NCBI GenBank assembly: GCA_945870545.1
Contig: CAMBTF010000105.1
Span: forward strand, 1-6,309
Direction: 5' to 3'
Length of the DNA: 6,309 nt
Source of the DNA: Akkermansia muciniphila
GTDB taxonomy: Bacteria; Verrucomicrobiota; Verrucomicrobiia; Verrucomicrobiales; Akkermansiaceae
The translations under genes and the position numbers were made by a program. Position 1 is the first letter of the stretch; every line of letters starts with the position of its first letter. The notes under the pieces are model-generated. The model saw only the letters and a list, made by a program, of their open reading frames with translations, did no database searches and was not told where the DNA came from. Shown here in pieces: positions 1-6,064 of the stretch.

Positions 1-1829
1 GAGATGCGCACCTCCGCACCGCGCATGTTTACGGTGGCCTCGGGTTCCAGCAGGGTGACGATCTTTCCGAGGAATTTGTAATCCGCCTTTCCGGGGGTGC
101 TGAATTTCACGGTGAGATCGGTGCGGCCTTGCGGCGTTACATCGATGGCGCCCGATCCGCTGAGCGCGGGCGGCGTGTGGAAGCGGTATTGTTCCAGGTC
201 GTCTGCGATCTTCGGTGCGAAAAAACGCACCATCGGAGCCGCCCAAATGTCGCCTTTTACATCCTCGACACCGACCGTTTTTGTGGCGGCATCATAGCGG
301 ATTCTCCCCACCGTGGCCGATCCCCGCTTCGGGCCGCTGAACGCGCGGCGTAGGGCGTAGTCCTTGTAGTCGAAGGTCACGGAGCCTTCGGTGAAATCGA
401 GTTCGTCGTGGTTCACGGAAAAATGCGCCGCGCCGGATACGACGGGCACGCCGCGATAGGAGAGATTTTTCAGTGTGCCGTGACCGGTGTATGCCCAATC
501 AAAGCGATCACGAATATTGAACGTGCCCTCGATGAAAATTTCGGTGAACGGGTTCTCGTTTTCGGTAAAATCGGCGATGACATGCTCAAGTGGCTGTCCG
601 ATGAAAAACGGTTCGTAGAGCGGAACTGGAAGGGTGGTATGCAGGGCGATGCGCACTTTACTCCCTTCCATCAGGAGTTTCCCTTCCGCCATCCCGTCGG
701 GTCGCACCAGCTTGATGTCACGTAGAAAAAGTCTGCCGTCCTGCCAGGAAAACCATGTCTCCAGAGTGTCGAAGCTCACGCCCCTGAACATCACCGATTC
801 GAATCCCGCATGCCCTGTTAGGTTCACCTTCGGATGCTCAGGCTCGCTCAGATCCACGTCACCGGCGGCCTGGATGCGCTGGCCGCCGCCGATGAGCAAC
901 TCGCCCTTCAGGGGGGTGTCGAGCCATGATTTCAGGAGTCGCGGGATGTCGATGGAGGACTCGATGTCGAAGCGCCCCGTGCGGTTGTAAAGCTGGTAAT
1001 CCGCGTGGCCGGACACGGTTCCGTGCGCGTCCTTTGCGGACAAGGAGGAGATTTCAAGCAGGTATCCGTTGAGCGAGCCTTCGGCGCTCACGTCGGTAAG
1101 GCGATACTGTTTTTTCTCGATCGAGGGTGCATTGATCCGGAAATCCGCGCGGAGGGATTTCCTGTCAGATAGGTTGCCGCCCAGATCCACCTGCACGGTC
1201 GGAGAGGTCCCTGTTCCGAAATCCCAGTGCTCCATCTCCTCGATGATCCGGGCGATCATTTCCCGGCGCCGCCCCTTGCTTTTTTCGTCCTCTTCTTTCT
1301 GTTCCGTGACGACCCTATCGAACAGGTTCGCGGTGAGTGCGAGCTTGATGCCGCCGACCTCGCCGCGCGCGTCGCGGATCTGGATGGTGCGCTCCGCGCC
1401 TAGAATGATGGTGCCGTAAAGCCCGGTGAAATCCAGCGACCGACCGGAGGGATTCTCCGGATCGACGGGCAGCGAGAGGCGCGCGTTGCGGAGTTCGGCT
1501 TTCCGCAAGCGGAACTCTCCGCGCGCGAGAAGAGCGTTGTCGAGGACGAGCTGAACGCGCTCAAAGCGTGAGATTTCATGGATGCGTTCCGGCTCCGTGT
1601 AGACCCGCACGTTTTCCGCGACGAAGCCCCGCAGCGGAATATAGGTAAGGGATGCGATCTCTACGTGCACCCCGCGCCTTGAAATCTCGTTTTCGATGGC
1701 CTCCCGCCACTCCTCGGGCAGGCCGGTCTTGTTCGCCCAATACAGCGCACCTGCTGCGAGCGGGATGAGCGCGAACAGCAGCAGCCAGAAGGCTGTGCGG
1801 AGGTTGCGCACGAGGTGGAAGCGGAACAT
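1..1829 (-). CDS. AsmA/TamB-like membrane-anchored envelope protein, C-terminus beyond window
   Basis: I translated this frame by hand: it is open from the ATG at 1829 to the left edge (609 codons plus two bases) with no stop, so the gene is 3'-truncated by the window. The N-terminus is a single signal anchor: a basic start (MFRFHLVRNLR) followed by a hydrophobic segment at about residues 12-31. The rest has no further membrane helix and is built of alternating beta-type strands (LSNARLSL-like and VDLSEPEHPKVNL-like stretches), as in AsmA/DUF3971/TamB-like proteins that project into the periplasm and act in outer-membrane lipid or protein homeostasis. A highly charged helical insert (about residues 174-201, with KEEDEKSKGRRRE) interrupts the strands. 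The radC stop TAG is in frame 21 bases upstream and no start codon lies between, so this ATG is the first possible start. No clear Shine-Dalgarno is seen. The 18-bp gap suggests cotranscription with radC. The family is inferred from architecture; the substrate is unknown. Confidence 0.72.
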   Translation of the reverse strand, partial: MFRFHLVRNLRTAFWLLLFALIPLAAGALYWANKTGLPEEWREAIENEISRRGVHVEIASLTYIPLRGFVAENVRVYTEPERIHEISRFERVQLVLDNALLARGEFRLRKAELRNARLSLPVDPENPSGRSLDFTGLYGTIILGAERTIQIRDARGEVGGIKLALTANLFDRVVTEQKEEDEKSKGRRREMIARIIEEMEHWDFGTGTSPTVQVDLGGNLSDRKSLRADFRINAPSIEKKQYRLTDVSAEGSLNGYLLEISSLSAKDAHGTVSGHADYQLYNRTGRFDIESSIDIPRLLKSWLDTPLKGELLIGGGQRIQAAGDVDLSEPEHPKVNLTGHAGFESVMFRGVSFDTLETWFSWQDGRLFLRDIKLVRPDGMAEGKLLMEGSKVRIALHTTLPVPLYEPFFIGQPLEHVIADFTENENPFTEIFIEGTFNIRDRFDWAYTGHGTLKNLSYRGVPVVSGAAHFSVNHDELDFTEGSVTFDYKDYALRRAFSGPKRGSATVGRIRYDAATKTVGVEDVKGDIWAAPMVRFFAPKIADDLEQYRFHTPPALSGSGAIDVTPQGRTDLTVKFSTPGKADYKFLGKIVTLLEPEATVNMRGAEVRI

Positions 1830-1847
1830 GGCGGGATTGGTTCGCGG

Positions 1848-2540
1848 CTAGGGTATCACACCTGCGGCGCGGTAGGAAAAGAAAGCGCTCCTGCCCGGCG
1901 AGGGGCGGCCGATGATGATGTGGTCGAGGATCTTGATCTGCATGAGCTCCGCGGCCTGGATGAGCTTTGCGGTCATCCTGTCGTCGGCGGTGCTGGGTGT
2001 GGGGTCGCCGGAGGGGTGGTTGTGGATGAGGATGAAACCGTAGGCGTTGCGGGTGACCACGGGTCGCATGATCTCGCGGGGATGGGCCGAGGTTTCGTTC
2101 ACGGTGCCTACCGAGATCGTGGTGGTGCTGGTATGTTCGAGGCGCGAGTTCACTGTCACCACGAGCGCGTTCTCGTTCGGTAGGTTTCCGAGTTGATGGC
2201 CGAAGTGCTCATAGATTCGCTCCGGGGTATCGAGTGGCACACTGCGGATCTGCTCGCGCGAAAGCCGGCTACCCAGCTCGAAGGCGGCGGCGAGCTTGCA
2301 AGCCTTCGCCAGCCCGATGCCCTTGTTGTTCATGTATTCGGAAACCGGCAACCGTCCCAGTTCCTGCAAGCCGCCGTATTTTTCCAAAAGATCGCCCGCC
2401 ACCTGGATCACGTTGCGCCCGACCAAACCGGAGGTCAGGAAAATCGCCATGAGCTCCGCGTTGCTCAACGAAGCCGCGCCATACTTGTAGATCTTCTCGC
2501 GGGGGAGGTCGGAGTCGGGGCTGTCGTTGAGCAAGGACAT
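1848..2540 (-). CDS. radC: RadC family (UPF0758) JAMM-fold protein
   Basis: The 230-residue protein is close to the usual RadC length. The N-terminal helical part has the family signatures PREKIYKYGAASLSNAEL (residues 13-30) and a helix-hairpin-helix-like KGIGLAKACKL (73-83). The C-terminal JAB1/MPN-like domain carries HPRE (153-156, with the candidate metal-associated Glu156) and HNHPSGDPTPS, whose His173 and His175 with Asp186 complete the H-x-H-x10-D metal motif; LDHIIIG follows at 205-211. RadC was historically linked to DNA repair, but that role in E. coli was withdrawn; the family is also found as an accessory gene near mobile elements, and its activity is unproven. The start ATG at 2540 has only an 11-bp pyrimidine-rich leader (on the coding strand) before an 8-bp tandem array begins, and no Shine-Dalgarno is visible. 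Its upstream region therefore appears to be the 3' end of the four-helix-bundle unit. The AsmA-like gene follows 18 bp downstream. Confidence 0.97.
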   Translation of the reverse strand: MSLLNDSPDSDLPREKIYKYGAASLSNAELMAIFLTSGLVGRNVIQVAGDLLEKYGGLQELGRLPVSEYMNNKGIGLAKACKLAAAFELGSRLSREQIRSVPLDTPERIYEHFGHQLGNLPNENALVVTVNSRLEHTSTTTISVGTVNETSAHPREIMRPVVTRNAYGFILIHNHPSGDPTPSTADDRMTAKLIQAAELMQIKILDHIIIGRPSPGRSAFFSYRAAGVIP

Positions 2541-2551
2541 ATGGGGAAAAA

Positions 2552-2607
2552 CTGAAAAGCTGAAAGGCTGAAAGGCTGAAAGGCTGAAAGGCTGAAAGGC
2601 TGAAAGG
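2552..2607. repeat. 8-bp tandem array, seven copies of CTGAAAGG
   Basis: Seven head-to-tail octamers begin at 2552, 2560, 2568, 2576, 2584, 2592 and 2600. Six are exactly CTGAAAGG and the first is CTGAAAAG. The array fills most of the gap between the end of the four-helix-bundle gene (2621) and the radC start (2540). In the radC transcript it would read as repeated CCUUUCAG. Perfect short units of this kind are prone to slipped-strand copy-number change. A degenerate array with the same TTTCAG/CTGAAA core lies in the opposite orientation on the other side of the four-helix-bundle gene. Confidence 0.98.
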
Positions 2608-2620
2608 TGTTTTGTGAAGA

Positions 2621-2980
2621 TCAGGGTTTGCGCCGGGTTTTAGAGACTATTGTGGTAAAAATAGCTAGCAGTTCGTCGGCCTCGCGATGCGCGAGCGGAA
2701 GGCGCGGGTCGGTGATGCCGCAGTCCTCGATCAAAAGCTCCAGCCATAGCTGCGTCTCATCGGCTTCCTGCAACAGCACATCCAACTTCGAGCAGAATTC
2801 CGAATCAGATCGTGCACGCGATGCCTCCCTCGCGTGGGATGCCACCGATGTTCCAGCTCTCAACATTTGTTTTCCCAATACCGCCACCTCCAACCGCTGC
2901 TTCGGCAAATCGACGAAGATGCGCACCACCGCCGATGCGAATCCTTTCGTGCGTTGTATCAACTCCTCGCTCAGTCTCAT
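2621..2980 (-). CDS. Four-helix-bundle protein, 23S rRNA intervening-sequence (IVS)/S23 family
   Basis: The 119-residue product matches the stand-alone four-helix-bundle family first seen in 23S rRNA intervening sequences and related in fold to the Avd protein of diversity-generating retroelements. Landmarks are SEELIQRTKGFA (4-15), LPKQRLEVAVLGKQMLRAGTS (25-45, the usual place of the GxQLLRSGTSVGANYREA signature), SRARSDSEFCSKL (about 54-66) and the hallmark EADETQLWLELL (72-83), followed by a final helix ending in a basic tail (SKTRRKP). The usual GANYREA is SHAREA here. The molecular function of the family is unknown; nucleic-acid binding has been suggested from its basic surface. The ATG at 2980 is preceded by a weak GGAAG at about 5-bp spacing, directly after the upstream array. 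No rRNA gene and no reverse transcriptase are present, so this is neither an rRNA IVS nor a visible retroelement. GC is about 56% by hand count, a little below recJ. Confidence 0.92.
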   Translation of the reverse strand: MRLSEELIQRTKGFASAVVRIFVDLPKQRLEVAVLGKQMLRAGTSVASHAREASRARSDSEFCSKLDVLLQEADETQLWLELLIEDCGITDPRLPLAHREADELLAIFTTIVSKTRRKP

Positions 2981-2991
2981 GATTCTTCCAT

Positions 2992-3020
2992 TTTCAGCGT
3001 TTCAGTTTTCAGCGTGTCAG
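2992..3020. repeat. Degenerate TTTCAG array, inverted relative to the 2552-2607 array
   Basis: TTTCAG-type hexamers start at 2992 (TTTCAGCG), 3000 (TTTCAGTT), 3007 (TTTCAGCG) and 3015 (TGTCAG), with spacings of 8, 7 and 8 bases. Read on the minus strand this is CTGACA-CG-CTGAAA-A-CTGAAA-CG-CTGAAA, the same core and near-identical period as the array on the far side of the four-helix-bundle gene but facing it. It makes up nearly the whole 43-bp gap between the yicC stop and the four-helix-bundle start, and its last unit reaches into the ribosome-binding region of that gene. Confidence 0.85.
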
Positions 3021-3023
3021 CAT

Positions 3024-3905
3024 TTATTCAATGTTCTGAATCTGCTCCCTGAGCTTTTCCAACTCCGTCTTCGCCTCCACCACGGTTTGTGCGACGAGTG
3101 CGTCGTTGGCCTTGGAGCCGATCGTGTTGAATTCGCGGAAAAGTTCCTGGCAGAGGAAATCGAGCGAGCGGCCGGCCGCTTCGGGGGCGTCGATGTAGCC
3201 GTGGAATTTTGCGAAATGGGAATGCAGGCGGGTGATTTCCTCGGAGATGTCGCAACGATCGGCGAAGAGCGCGATCTCGCGGACGAGGCGCTCGTCGTCG
3301 AGCTCCAGCGGGATGCCGAGGTCGGAGAGGCGTTTCATCAGAAGCTCACGTTGTTTGGCGGGGCGCGACGGAGCGTGATCCGCGATGATCTGGGTGAAGG
3401 CCATGAGCTGGCCGAGACGGGCGAGGAAATCCTCCTTGAGATGCCCGCCCTCCGCCGAACGCATCGCGTTCAGGTTCGCAAGCGCCTGCTCGAGCGCGGG
3501 AGAAATGACTTCCCACGCCTCGTCGGGATCGACGCTCTCCGCCTCGCCGATTTCCATGACGCCCGGTTGCCTTAGGAAATCCGCCGGTGTTGGTAAAAGT
3601 TGCCGCCCGATGATCATCGAGAGATCGGAAAACGCCGACTCGAAAGATCGTGCCAGTGCGGGGTTGATGCGGATCTGGTCGGAAATGTCGCCTTCGAGCC
3701 GTTCGAGTTTGATCGAGAGCTGCACCCGCCCGCGCGAGATGTGGGGAAGGGTCGCCTGCCTCACGCGGCCTTCCAGGCCTTGGATCTGGCGTGGCAGGTT
3801 CGCGACGATCTCCGCTTGTTTCCGGTTGACCGAGGCCGCCTCAACGCTTGCCGTCCATCCCCCCGTGTTATGGGTTCCACGGCCGAAGCCTGTCATTGAT
3901 TGCAT
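3024..3905 (-). CDS. yicC: YicC family endoribonuclease
   Basis: The 293-residue protein has YicC signatures from end to end: MQSMTGFGRG at the N-terminus, SVNRKQAEIVANLPRQ (25-40, the family's N-terminal strand motif), RSAEGGHLKEDF (149-160), FADRCDISEEITRLHSHF (214-231), GRSLDFLCQELFREFNTIGSKAND (245-268) and the C-terminal LEKLREQIQNIE (282-293). E. coli YicC is a metal-dependent endoribonuclease implicated in degrading the small RNA RyhB; other members are annotated as stationary-phase or stress-induced proteins. Length and both termini look complete. The ATG at 3905 places MTGFGRG three residues in, which is usual; no Shine-Dalgarno is evident. It starts 50 bp after recJ ends, suggesting one transcript. 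In many genomes yicC is next to gmk, which is absent here on both sides. The four-helix-bundle cassette begins only three bases after its stop. Confidence 0.97.
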   Translation of the reverse strand: MQSMTGFGRGTHNTGGWTASVEAASVNRKQAEIVANLPRQIQGLEGRVRQATLPHISRGRVQLSIKLERLEGDISDQIRINPALARSFESAFSDLSMIIGRQLLPTPADFLRQPGVMEIGEAESVDPDEAWEVISPALEQALANLNAMRSAEGGHLKEDFLARLGQLMAFTQIIADHAPSRPAKQRELLMKRLSDLGIPLELDDERLVREIALFADRCDISEEITRLHSHFAKFHGYIDAPEAAGRSLDFLCQELFREFNTIGSKANDALVAQTVVEAKTELEKLREQIQNIE

Positions 3906-3955
3906 GGCCGCGATTCAAAAGCCCCGGTGGCGGGTTGTCGATTGTGGACTTGCCA

Positions 3956-5722
3956 TCAGGATTCCTCCCCCCGGATGTTCTGCATGATGATCTGGAGGGT
4001 GGTTTTGCCCTTAAAAGTATTGCGGTCGATGGTGAACGCGATGTCCCACGGCGGTTTGGGTAGCTCATGCTCGCCACCTCCGAAAAAGACGGCGTCCTGC
4101 TCGTGGTAGCCCTGGCGGAGAGTGAGGCGCAGGTGCTTGTTTTTCATGTGGAAAGGCGGGCTGCTAAGTTCAACCCCGCGCGCGACGAACACCGGCTGTG
4201 GGTTGCCGTTTCCGAAAGGCTGGAGCAGCTCGTAGCTCGCCAGGAAATCCAGGGAAAGCTGCGCGAAGGTGATCTCCGCATCATAAGTCAGCCTCGGCAC
4301 CCGTTCCTCCTCGCTGCTATTTTCCAACACGTATTCCGCGAAGTGTTTTCGGAAATCCGCCATGTTCTCCTCCCGGATCGAGAGGCCTGCTGCCATCGCG
4401 TGACCGCCGCCTGCGATGAGATCGCCGGAGCAGGCGCGGATCGCCTCGACGAGAGATATCCCGGGGATGGAGCGACCCGAGCCCTTGCCGATGCCGTTTT
4501 CATCGATCGCGATCACGAAGGTGGGTTTGTGATATTGCCGCATCAGCCGCGAGGCGACGATGCCGACCACGCCATGGTGCCAATCTCGTGAGCCGAGCAC
4601 GATCACCGGATCGTTTTCCCTACCGATGTCTGCGGAAAGCTCGGCCGCCGCCTCCTTACGGATTCGCGTCTCCACGTCCTGCCGCCTGCGGTTGTAGGTG
4701 TCGAGTTTCTGCGCCAGCTCCCTGGCGGTGGCGAGGCAATCGGTGTTGAGCGTGGCCAGTGCGTCCTCAGGGAAATCCATGCGCCCGGCGGCGTTGATCC
4801 GCGGCCCGATGCGGAAACCGACATCGCCGGCCGTCGGGTTTGCATTCAAGCCCGTGATCTCCTGCAACGCGCGCAGCCCCGGGTTCAGCGTGCCGGGCAG
4901 CGCTTTAAGCCCGTGACGAACCAGTAGGCGATTTTCCCCCACCAGCGGCACGATGTCGGAAATGGTGGCCACCGCCACGAGATCGAGCAGCGCCTTGAGA
5001 TCGAGGCCGACGGGCCGTTCCTTCATCAGCGCGTGGCCGATTTTCCACACCACTCCCGCCGCACAGAGGTAGGTGAAATCCTCGCCGCACTTCGGGTTCA
5101 CGATCGCCGCGCAATCCGGTCGGCTCTCTGGGTTCGGTTCGTGATGATCCGCGATGATCACATCAATCCCCCTTTCCCGCAGGTGAGCGACCTCGTCAGT
5201 GGAAACCGTCCCGCAATCCACCGAGATCAATAGGTCGGGCTTTTCGCCCTCCGCGAGGCAGCGCTGGATGGCTGCGAAGCTCAGCCCGTAGCCCTCGGTG
5301 CCCCGGCGCGGCACAAACGCCCGAGGCTTCAGCCCGTAGGCGCGGAGGATTTTCGTCATCAGCGTGATCGAGGAAATCCCGTCCACATCGTAGTCGCCGA
5401 AGATGCAGACGCTCTCCTTCCGATCCGCCGCCTGAAGGATGCGCGTGACGGCGGCGCGCATGTCGGGCATCAGGAAAGGGTCGCTTAGATCCTTGAGCTT
5501 CGGGCGCAGGAAAGCCTCCAGCGCCTCGCCCTCCGGGATGCCCCGCTGGCGCACGAGGTGGCGGAGGATCTCAGGGAAATCCTCTGCCGCAGCGCGCCCG
5601 TTCGGTAAAAAGGGCTCGCCGCGCATCACCCATCGGAAAGCCGTCGCGCGCATGAACGCGCGAACTTTGCCTCCCATCTCGATATTGGACAAGAGCGGAT
5701 GTGGAAGCGTGGCGGAGTTCAA
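3956..5722 (-). CDS. recJ: Single-stranded-DNA-specific exonuclease RecJ
   Basis: The product (588 codons from the most upstream start) has the full RecJ layout: a DHH domain with FGDYDVDG (108-115), SVDCG (167-171), ADHHEPNP (191-198), VNPK (208-211) and ATISDIVPL (252-260); INAAGRM (309-315); then the DHHA1 domain with WHHGVVGIVASRL (381-393), GSGRSIPG (414-421) and GGGHAMAAG (438-446); and a C-terminal OB-like part with QPFGNGNPQPVF (501-512). The aspartates and histidines that bind the catalytic metals are present. RecJ degrades single-stranded DNA 5' to 3' in RecF-pathway recombination, mismatch and base-excision repair. The start is uncertain: the codon at 5722 is TTG, and in-frame ATGs occur at 5677 (residue 16) and 5653 (residue 24). 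RecJ homologues usually begin close to the RWVMRGEP segment, so one of the ATGs is more likely. A TTGACG near 5749 could be a -35 box but has no good -10. It probably heads a transcript with yicC. Confidence 0.96.
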   Translation of the reverse strand: MNSATLPHPLLSNIEMGGKVRAFMRATAFRWVMRGEPFLPNGRAAAEDFPEILRHLVRQRGIPEGEALEAFLRPKLKDLSDPFLMPDMRAAVTRILQAADRKESVCIFGDYDVDGISSITLMTKILRAYGLKPRAFVPRRGTEGYGLSFAAIQRCLAEGEKPDLLISVDCGTVSTDEVAHLRERGIDVIIADHHEPNPESRPDCAAIVNPKCGEDFTYLCAAGVVWKIGHALMKERPVGLDLKALLDLVAVATISDIVPLVGENRLLVRHGLKALPGTLNPGLRALQEITGLNANPTAGDVGFRIGPRINAAGRMDFPEDALATLNTDCLATARELAQKLDTYNRRRQDVETRIRKEAAAELSADIGRENDPVIVLGSRDWHHGVVGIVASRLMRQYHKPTFVIAIDENGIGKGSGRSIPGISLVEAIRACSGDLIAGGGHAMAAGLSIREENMADFRKHFAEYVLENSSEEERVPRLTYDAEITFAQLSLDFLASYELLQPFGNGNPQPVFVARGVELSSPPFHMKNKHLRLTLRQGYHEQDAVFFGGGEHELPKPPWDIAFTIDRNTFKGKTTLQIIMQNIRGEES

Positions 5723-5772
5723 CGATTTGCCCCAACGGACATGCGCGTCAATTTAAGGGAAATCAAACCACT

Positions 5773-5883
5773 GGGAACGCGGGTTTGCCACCCGCATGCC
5801 CATGGATAAGGCGAAAGGGACAAATCTCGAAGGTCTATTTCTTTCTCCGATCATGGGCTTGCGAGTTGCAAACTCGCGTTCCC
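5773..5883. repeat. REP/BIME-like inverted pair, unit 1 (GGGAACGCG type)
   Basis: Arm 5773-5804 and the reverse complement of 5852-5883 match at 28 of 32 positions by eye, beginning GGGAACGCG and ending GCCCATG, with a 47-bp spacer. Each arm is itself a small palindrome: GCGGGT/ACCCGC (5779-5784 with 5790-5795) and GCGAGTT/AACTCGC around a GCA loop (5861-5877). Differences between the arms (G to A and C to T) are compensatory within each stem, so the hairpin of each arm is kept. Paired inverted short palindromes with a spacer are the layout of bacterial interspersed mosaic elements. It lies 50 bp upstream of the earliest recJ start. Confidence 0.85.
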
Positions 5884-5905
5884 GGCGAAAGCCATGCCCT
5901 AATGT

Positions 5906-5924
5906 AAAAAAAGCCAGGCTTTTT
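5906..5924. terminator. Possible bidirectional Rho-independent terminator
   Basis: AAAAAGCC (5908-5915) and GGCTTTTT (5917-5924) are exact inverted repeats, folding with a loop of about three bases as a seven-pair stem. A run of seven A lies on one side and five T on the other, so on the minus strand the hairpin is followed by seven T. The stem has only two G-C pairs, so it is a weak terminator. It would end transcripts coming from the TonB receptor side before recJ. Confidence 0.45.
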
Positions 5925-5965
5925 AGCCGACAGTCAGGAGGGTGAGCGTCCAGTCGCGGACATAT

Positions 5966-6060
5966 CAGCACATGGATGACCCCGCTGCCGGAGGACATCA
6001 GGATGCTGACGGAGAAAATGAGGCCGAGGTAGCGGTGAAGCTTGCGGATGATTTTTTCAT
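5966..6060 (-). pseudogene. Remnant of a PepSY-associated transmembrane protein gene
   Basis: The minus strand encodes KIIRKLHRYLGLIFSVSIL followed by MSSGSGVIHVL, the amphipathic start and first membrane helix of PepSY-associated TM proteins, which are inner-membrane partners of siderophore/iron receptors. Two lesions are visible. The natural ATG at 6060 is followed by six A and is out of frame with this peptide; one more A would give MKKIIRKLHRYLG in frame, so a one-base loss in the homopolymer is likely. Similarity then stops after VIHVL, and no PepSY domain or further helices follow; terminator-like and repeat sequence takes over. A TTG at 6085 could open the frame upstream, but it lies inside a repeat arm. 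The position just downstream of a TonB-dependent receptor supports a former receptor/PepSY pair. A sequencing error could explain the frameshift but not the truncation. Confidence 0.68.
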
Positions 6061-6064
6061 GGGG

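Larger units (their letters stand above)
2552..3020 (-). mobile_element. Candidate cassette: four-helix-bundle gene between inverted octamer arrays
   Basis: The unit consists of one gene and two flanking arrays made of the same core. On the plus strand the left end reads CTGAAA seven times with 8-bp period, and the right end reads TTTCAG-type units at 2992, 3000, 3007 and 3015, so the two ends form imperfect terminal inverted repeats. The unit lies between yicC and radC in a run of collinear genes, and almost no other sequence separates it from them (3 bp to the yicC stop, 11 bp to the radC start). I see no transposase and no convincing target-site duplication, so mobility, if any, would be supplied in trans. 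Calling it a mobile element is inference; the symmetry of the repeats is directly visible. Confidence 0.45.

Noticed and set aside
1815..2183. 122-codon plus-strand open frame over radC
   Set aside because: Antisense to the RadC JAMM domain; its glycine/valine-rich translation is a by-product of codon bias.
2552..2607. CRISPR array
   Set aside because: The units are 8 bp with no spacers and no cas genes nearby; it is a simple tandem repeat.
2621..2980. Accessory (Avd) gene of a diversity-generating retroelement
   Set aside because: No reverse transcriptase, template repeat or variable repeat is present; the neighbours are yicC and radC, so only the fold relationship can be claimed.
2541..3030. 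Target-site duplication flanking the four-helix-bundle unit
   Set aside because: I compared the bases outside both arrays (ending GGGGAAAAA on the left, starting CATTTATTC on the right) and found no matching direct repeat.
2607..3575. 322-codon plus-strand open frame, antisense to the four-helix-bundle gene and part of yicC
   Set aside because: It crosses two well-supported minus-strand genes with clear family motifs, has low-complexity serine-rich translation at its start and no recognisable domain; GC-rich antisense frames like this are common.
4067..4591. 174-codon plus-strand open frame inside recJ
   Set aside because: It is fully antisense to the RecJ DHHA1 and OB regions, whose motifs are intact; no family features.
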